Below, in pieces: positions 61,733 to 64,000 of a stretch of 64,000 nucleotides of DNA (its first letter is position 1; each line of letters opens with the position of its first letter). This DNA is from Polyangiaceae bacterium (lineage in GTDB: Bacteria > Myxococcota_A > Polyangia > Polyangiales > Polyangiaceae), in the NCBI GenBank assembly GCA_016712345.1, contig JADJRH010000011.1, positions 5,326,630 through 5,390,629 of the forward strand, written 5' to 3'. Under the pieces are notes generated by a model, which had not been told where the DNA came from, ran no database searches, and was given only the letters and a program-made list of their open reading frames with translations. The translations under genes and the position numbers were made by a program.

Positions 61733-63310
61733 ATGGCTTCGCCGCGACAAGGACAGCTCACCCACGAGGCGCTCGCGGCCTGTGTAGAATGGCTTGAAAA
61801 GGCGGCTGAAGATCGCTCCTTGTTGGCCGACATTGACCGCGACCTTCGAAAGCGCCTGGTGGTCGCCGCGGGCCGCGTTTCTCGCCCGGAGCGAAACGAA
61901 CAGCGAAACCTGCGCAAAGCGTTGGCGCAACGGGATCGGCGCGATCAAAAAGCGGCCGATCAACAGGCCCGTGGCTCAACGGTGATCCGCGCATTGCGTG
62001 AACTGCCGGTGTACCCAACGCCACCGCTTGAACTTGGCGTGACCGTTTCAAGCGGCCCAACTCTTCTTGGCATTTCAAGTGGAGAGCCGCAGTCCGCAGA
62101 ACCCTCGCAGCGTACACAACCGGGTGAAAAAGAGCGGCGCCTGATTGAACCTGAAAAGTGCTACGTGTGCAAAGCTCCGTACGACAAGCTGCACTTTTTT
62201 TATGACCAACTCTGCCCGGAGTGCGGCGACCTGAATTATCAAAAGCGCCTCCAAACAGCCAACCTGACAGGGCGGGTTGCCATTGTTACGGGGGCGCGCG
62301 TAAAAATTGGATATCAAGCCGCGGTAAAACTTCTTCGCGCGGGCGCTCGGGTCATTGTAACCACCCGTTTTCCCCACGACGCGGCTCGACGTTACGCCGA
62401 AGAGTCAGATTACAATTCGTTTGCCGACAGACTTCAGATCTACGGGTTAGACTTGAGACACACTCCCAGCGTGGAGCGATTTACAAGTTACCTGAATGCG
62501 AAACTCGACAGGCTCGACTTTGTGCTCCACAACGCCTGTCAAACCGTGAGGCGCCCGCCCGGGTTTTACGCGCACCTCATGGAGCGTGAACTTCTTGATG
62601 TTGCGGCTTTGCCCCCAAAAGCCGCTCACTTGGTACATGACTACCACACTCTCAAACAAATGGGCGAGGCCCCGAGGTTAACTACCCATGGGGCCGACAT
62701 GGGGTTAAAAGCGCCCGCGCTTCTTTCTCAAATTGCGGCGGTGGCCGGTGACCTGGTTGCGCCCGATACTGTATTTCCAGAAGGGAAACTTGACCAAGAC
62801 GAGCAACAGATTGACCTGCGTTCGCACAACAGTTGGCGCCTTCTCATGCATGAAGTCCCCACGGTAGAACTGTTTGAGGTAATGCTCGTCAACGCGATTG
62901 CCCCGTTTGTCATGTCGGCCCGGCTCAAGGAGCTTATGGAAAAACATCCAACCGGCGACAAACACATTGTGAACGTGTCGGCCATGGAAGGTCAGTTTTA
63001 TAGAGCCCACAAAACCGACAAACATCCGCACACGAACATGGCCAAAGCGGCCTTAAACATGATGACGCGAACAAGCGCTGTTGACTATCTGCGGTCGGGC
63101 ATTCATATGAACAGCGTGGACACCGGGTGGGTTACCGATGAAGACCCGGTTGAAATTGCGGTTAAAAAAGTGCAAGAACACGGCTTTCATCCCCCGCTCG
63201 ATATTGTCGACGGCGCCGCTCGCATTTGTGATCCCATCTTTTCAGGGCTGCTCTCCGGCAAACACGCCGCCGGCCTATTTTTTAAAGATTATCGCGCCAC
63301 AGATTGGTAA
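61733..63310 (+). CDS. SDR-family oxidoreductase with N-terminal helical region and zinc ribbon
   Basis: The 525-aa product begins with a helical region of about 90 residues, then a zinc ribbon (CYVCKAPYDKLHFFYDQLCPECG, about 143-165). A short-chain dehydrogenase domain follows (about 175-450) with the cofactor motif VTGARVKIGYQ, HNACQTVR in place of NNAG, and an NVSAMEGQFYR catalytic Ser region. A Tyr-Lys pair is not obvious (HTNMAKAALNM supplies a Lys). The reaction is unknown. A SUV3-like helicase gene follows within 31 bp, so the pair may be an operon. Confidence 0.82.
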   Translation: MASPRQGQLTHEALAACVEWLEKAAEDRSLLADIDRDLRKRLVVAAGRVSRPERNEQRNLRKALAQRDRRDQKAADQQARGSTVIRALRELPVYPTPPLELGVTVSSGPTLLGISSGEPQSAEPSQRTQPGEKERRLIEPEKCYVCKAPYDKLHFFYDQLCPECGDLNYQKRLQTANLTGRVAIVTGARVKIGYQAAVKLLRAGARVIVTTRFPHDAARRYAEESDYNSFADRLQIYGLDLRHTPSVERFTSYLNAKLDRLDFVLHNACQTVRRPPGFYAHLMERELLDVAALPPKAAHLVHDYHTLKQMGEAPRLTTHGADMGLKAPALLSQIAAVAGDLVAPDTVFPEGKLDQDEQQIDLRSHNSWRLLMHEVPTVELFEVMLVNAIAPFVMSARLKELMEKHPTGDKHIVNVSAMEGQFYRAHKTDKHPHTNMAKAALNMMTRTSAVDYLRSGIHMNSVDTGWVTDEDPVEIAVKKVQEHGFHPPLDIVDGAARICDPIFSGLLSGKHAAGLFFKDYRATDW

Positions 63311-63341
63311 TTTTTTCTACCCACCTACCTACCCATTCGTC

Positions 63342-64000
63342 GTGACCGAAGCAAGCCTCATCACCGCCCTTCTCGGGCCTACCAACACGGGCAAAACGCA
63401 CCGCGCGGTGACCCGTATGTTGGAGCATGAAACGGGGATGATCGGGCTGCCTCTGCGCCTCCTCGCCCGCGAGGTGTACGACAAGGTCACTGCCGCCGTG
63501 GGTGAAAAGCGGGTGGCGCTTGTCACAGGAGAAGAAAAACGGGTGCCGCGCAAACCTGACTATTGGGTATGCACCGTTGAGGCTATGCCCGTGGGTGTTG
63601 AAGTTGACTTTTTGGCGGTGGATGAAATTCAACTCGCGGCCGACGACCAGCGCGGGCACGTGTTTACCGAGCGAATGCTCGGGGCCCGCGGAAAAAAAGA
63701 AACGTGGTTTTTGGGCGCGGGCACCATGCGCCAGTTGGTGAGTGAATTGTTACCCACCGCCAAAATTGTGGAGCACCCGCGCTTTTCCAAGTTGTCATTT
63801 GTGGGAGCGCACAAAATTGGAAAGCTTCCACCCAAAAGTGCATTGGTAGGTTTTTCGGCCGAGCAGGTGTACGAAACGGCCGAGAAAGTGAGACGCCTGC
63901 GGGGTGGAGCGGCGGTTGTACTCGGCGCCCTTTCACCCCGAACGCGAAACGCGCAGGTGGCCATGTTTCAGGCGGGTGAGGTAGACTATCTGGTCGCCAC
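63342..64000 (+). CDS. SUV3-like superfamily 2 helicase, N-terminal part (runs off window)
   Basis: An open frame from GTG 63342 reaches the window end. It encodes VTEASLITALLGPTNTGKTH (Walker A GPTNTGKTH), then MIGLPLRLLAREVYDKV, a Walker-B-like DEIQLAADDQRGHVFTERML, and ALVGFSAEQVYETAEKVRR. These are signature segments of SUV3/helicase-like RNA-unwinding ATPases found in mitochondria and many bacteria. No convincing ribosome binding site was found before the GTG. The gene starts 31 bp after the SDR stop. Confidence 0.85.
   Translation, partial: MTEASLITALLGPTNTGKTHRAVTRMLEHETGMIGLPLRLLAREVYDKVTAAVGEKRVALVTGEEKRVPRKPDYWVCTVEAMPVGVEVDFLAVDEIQLAADDQRGHVFTERMLGARGKKETWFLGAGTMRQLVSELLPTAKIVEHPRFSKLSFVGAHKIGKLPPKSALVGFSAEQVYETAEKVRRLRGGAAVVLGALSPRTRNAQVAMFQAGEVDYLVA

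Overview
The window looks like chromosomal DNA of a deltaproteobacterial-type predator or degrader, most likely Myxococcota (Polyangia-like). This is inferred from many secreted lipoproteins with Gly/Ser/Thr-rich linkers and MopE-type Cys-rich repeats, a Ser/Thr kinase fused to an AAA-ATPase/TPR module next to a DUF2169 protein, a bacterial alpha-2-macroglobulin/PBP1C pair, and high G+C coding sequence with little operon-scale synteny to model bacteria. No rRNA, tRNA or CRISPR was seen.

Layout. 1-1.3 kb: end of an Rpn/transposase-like gene whose last codons and downstream palindromic repeat are tandemly duplicated. 1.9-7.9 kb: a huge RHS/YD-repeat surface protein with a lipoprotein and Cys-rich N-terminus and a C-terminal domain carrying deaminase-like GNCAE and CxxC motifs. 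8-10.5 kb: two lipoproteins, a 16-bp tandem array and a TauE/SafE transporter. 10.5-17.6 kb: REP-like palindromes (one interrupted by a 182-bp hairpin element), the kinase-ATPase and the DUF2169 protein. 17.6-22.7 kb: KOW protein plus heterodimeric ABC exporter operon. 23-24.5 kb: a zinc-ribbon/RGG-type protein and an H1-like protein. 24.7 kb: a 146-bp MITE-like element that supplies the stop codon of an S41 protease. 27-32 kb: RpoH-like sigma factor, MBL hydrolase, YdcF protein, and a HEAT-repeat/cyclophilin lipoprotein.

32-46 kb holds the two most coherent systems. One is a five-gene operon (39.4 to 34.0 kb, minus strand): NrtR-like Nudix protein, PP2C phosphatase, kinase with zinc ribbon and beta-propeller tail, nicotinamidase-like hydrolase, and vWA protein. 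This is a TerY-P-type phosphosignalling triad wired to NAD-metabolism genes, with a palindrome over its promoter. The other is a four-gene iron operon (45.8 to 39.5 kb): DUF4856-like lipoprotein, imelysin-like protein, vitamin-K-dependent-carboxylase-like (HTTM) membrane protein and FecA-like TonB receptor, preceded by a 15/19 match to the Fur-box consensus.

46-64 kb: a beta-propeller lipoprotein, alpha-2-macroglobulin with thioester motif followed by PBP1C, a universal stress protein, an AmtB transporter, a lipoprotein, a zinc-ribbon SDR oxidoreductase and the start of a SUV3-like helicase.

Four otherwise intact genes (RHS, HEAT-cyclophilin, TerY-P kinase, alpha-2-macroglobulin) each carry a one-base frame change at a short homopolymer. 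Two coincide with canonical -1 slippery heptamers. Taken together, sequencing or assembly indels are the simplest explanation, but programmed or phase-variable frameshifting is a testable alternative.
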